Source: Pseudomonas marincola
Lineage (GTDB): Bacteria > Pseudomonadota > Gammaproteobacteria > Pseudomonadales > Pseudomonadaceae
Assembly (NCBI RefSeq): GCF_900116605.1
Contig: NZ_FPBC01000008.1
Coordinates: 1-64,000 of the forward strand
Length of the DNA: 64,000 bases
Direction: 5' to 3'
Shown here: in pieces, positions 63,407-64,000 of the stretch
Layout of the letters: the number at the start of each line of letters is the position of its first letter
How positions within the stretch are numbered: position 1 is the first letter of the stretch
Program-made: the position numbers and the translations under genes
Notes under the pieces: generated by a model
Database searches by the model: none
Told to the model about the DNA's origin: nothing
The model's input: the letters and a program-made list of their open reading frames with translations, nothing else

Positions 63407-64000
63407 ATGAAAAAAACACTGTGCGCCTCCCTTATCGCCTCCTTTCTTTCGCTCACTGCTGGCGCAGCTGTTGCGGCTGATGCAGCAAACTGGCCGACTC
63501 GCCCAGTGCAGGTTGTGGTAATCGCCAATGCTGGCGGTGACACCGATTTCAACGCCCGGATGATGGCCAAGTACTTCACCAAGGTCACCGGAAAGTCGAT
63601 GGTCGTGACCAACGTCGCCGGCGGTGGCGGCACGCTGGCAGCCGAACAGGTTAAAGGTGCAGCCGCAGACGGCAACACCATCCTGTTCACCCACACCGGC
63701 CAGCTGATTGTTAACGAAGTGGCAGGTTTGAGCGAAGACAGCTACGACGCATTCGATATTTCCTGCATCGCCGGCGTCGATAAAGGCGCGGTGTTTGTAT
63801 CGGGCAAAAGCTCGGGTATCGACACCCTCGATCAGTTGATCACGAAAGCCAAAGCTGAGCCCAACACCATCACCTACGGCACTGAAATGGGCAGCTTTTC
63901 CCACCTGCAAGGTCTGATGTTCGAGAAGCTTTCGGGCACCGATCTGAAGCTGGTCGACAGCGGCACCGTATCGGAAAAGATCGTTGCCCTGCTCGGCAAG
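63407..64000 (+). CDS. Tripartite tricarboxylate transporter binding protein (TctC/Bug type), partial
   Basis: The first 198 codons are visible before the window ends. Residues 1-24 form a signal peptide (LSLTAGAAVAAD). WPTRPVQVVVIANAGGDTDFNARMM and the following VTNVAGGGGTLAAEQVKGAAADG are the hallmarks of TctC/Bug periplasmic binding proteins, which bind carboxylates. GGAGA precedes the ATG at 63407. It lies 98 bp after gudD2 in the same direction, so sugar diacids are the likely ligand. TctA and TctB genes would be expected just beyond the edge. Confidence 0.9.
   Translation, partial: MKKTLCASLIASFLSLTAGAAVAADAANWPTRPVQVVVIANAGGDTDFNARMMAKYFTKVTGKSMVVTNVAGGGGTLAAEQVKGAAADGNTILFTHTGQLIVNEVAGLSEDSYDAFDISCIAGVDKGAVFVSGKSSGIDTLDQLITKAKAEPNTITYGTEMGSFSHLQGLMFEKLSGTDLKLVDSGTVSEKIVALLGK

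Overview
The window looks like chromosome of a Pseudomonas (gammaproteobacterium, GC-rich). The signs are rRNA promoters of pseudomonad type at the left edge, an OprD-family porin, an orphan cbb3 oxidase subunit of the CcoN4 type, AmpC, and many small LysR/LacI/MarR/TetR-controlled catabolic operons. I see no prophage, insertion sequence, CRISPR array or tRNA gene.

Layout. 1-320: three tandem rRNA-type promoters firing leftward out of the window. 383-3155: ampC and a divergent MFS transporter. 3200-9365: a catabolic island of unknown substrate (class II aldolase-like protein, YjiH-type carrier, YtcJ-type amidohydrolase, CobW-type GTPase, divergent LysR). 9444-13498: LacI regulator, AruI-like ThDP decarboxylase, isochorismatase-fold hydrolase and ThpR. 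13664-16347: secreted alpha/beta hydrolase without a nucleophile, MarR and the flavoreductase it probably represses, and a conserved hypothetical. 16548-19439: ccoG and a MocR regulator. 19486-22465: TetR/NemR-type regulator with two matching operators and two medium-chain reductases. 22741-28103: an amino-acid-type ABC transporter with a class V aminotransferase-like enzyme, an RpiR regulator and a PuuE-like deacetylase, substrate unknown. 28100-34800: LysR plus the full distal valine/isobutyrate pathway (mmsA, enoyl-CoA hydratase, mmsB, 3-hydroxyisobutyryl-CoA hydrolase, acyl-CoA dehydrogenase). 34871-35332: three tandem copies of a ~123-bp repeat. 35355-42361: SH3 envelope protein, phosphatase, ECF sigma/anti-sigma pair with a DUF3455 protein, orphan ccoN with a small partner, and an HPP-CBS protein. 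42388-64000: a large uronate/aldarate region.

The uronate/aldarate region is the most coherent system. Uronates would be taken up by a porin and a TRAP transporter. They would be oxidised by uronate dehydrogenase (udh), opened by a lactonase, dehydrated by glucarate or galactarate dehydratase (gudD, garD), converted by kdgD to 2-oxoglutarate semialdehyde, and oxidised to 2-oxoglutarate. Five copies of a 20-bp palindrome (consensus GTYRTACG-AYAA-CGTATRAC) lie upstream of the five transcription units, which implies one trans-acting repressor encoded elsewhere. kdgD and gudD are each present twice, and the two kdgD copies form direct repeats around a 10-kb segment. A tripartite-tricarboxylate-type binding protein is cut by the right edge.

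Best candidates for undescribed biology are the 3.2-9.4 kb amidohydrolase/GTPase island, the 22.7-28.1 kb ABC/aminotransferase/deacetylase operon, and the aldarate operator set with its long leaders and intercistronic hairpins. All functional statements come from reading motifs and context by eye; no database search was run.
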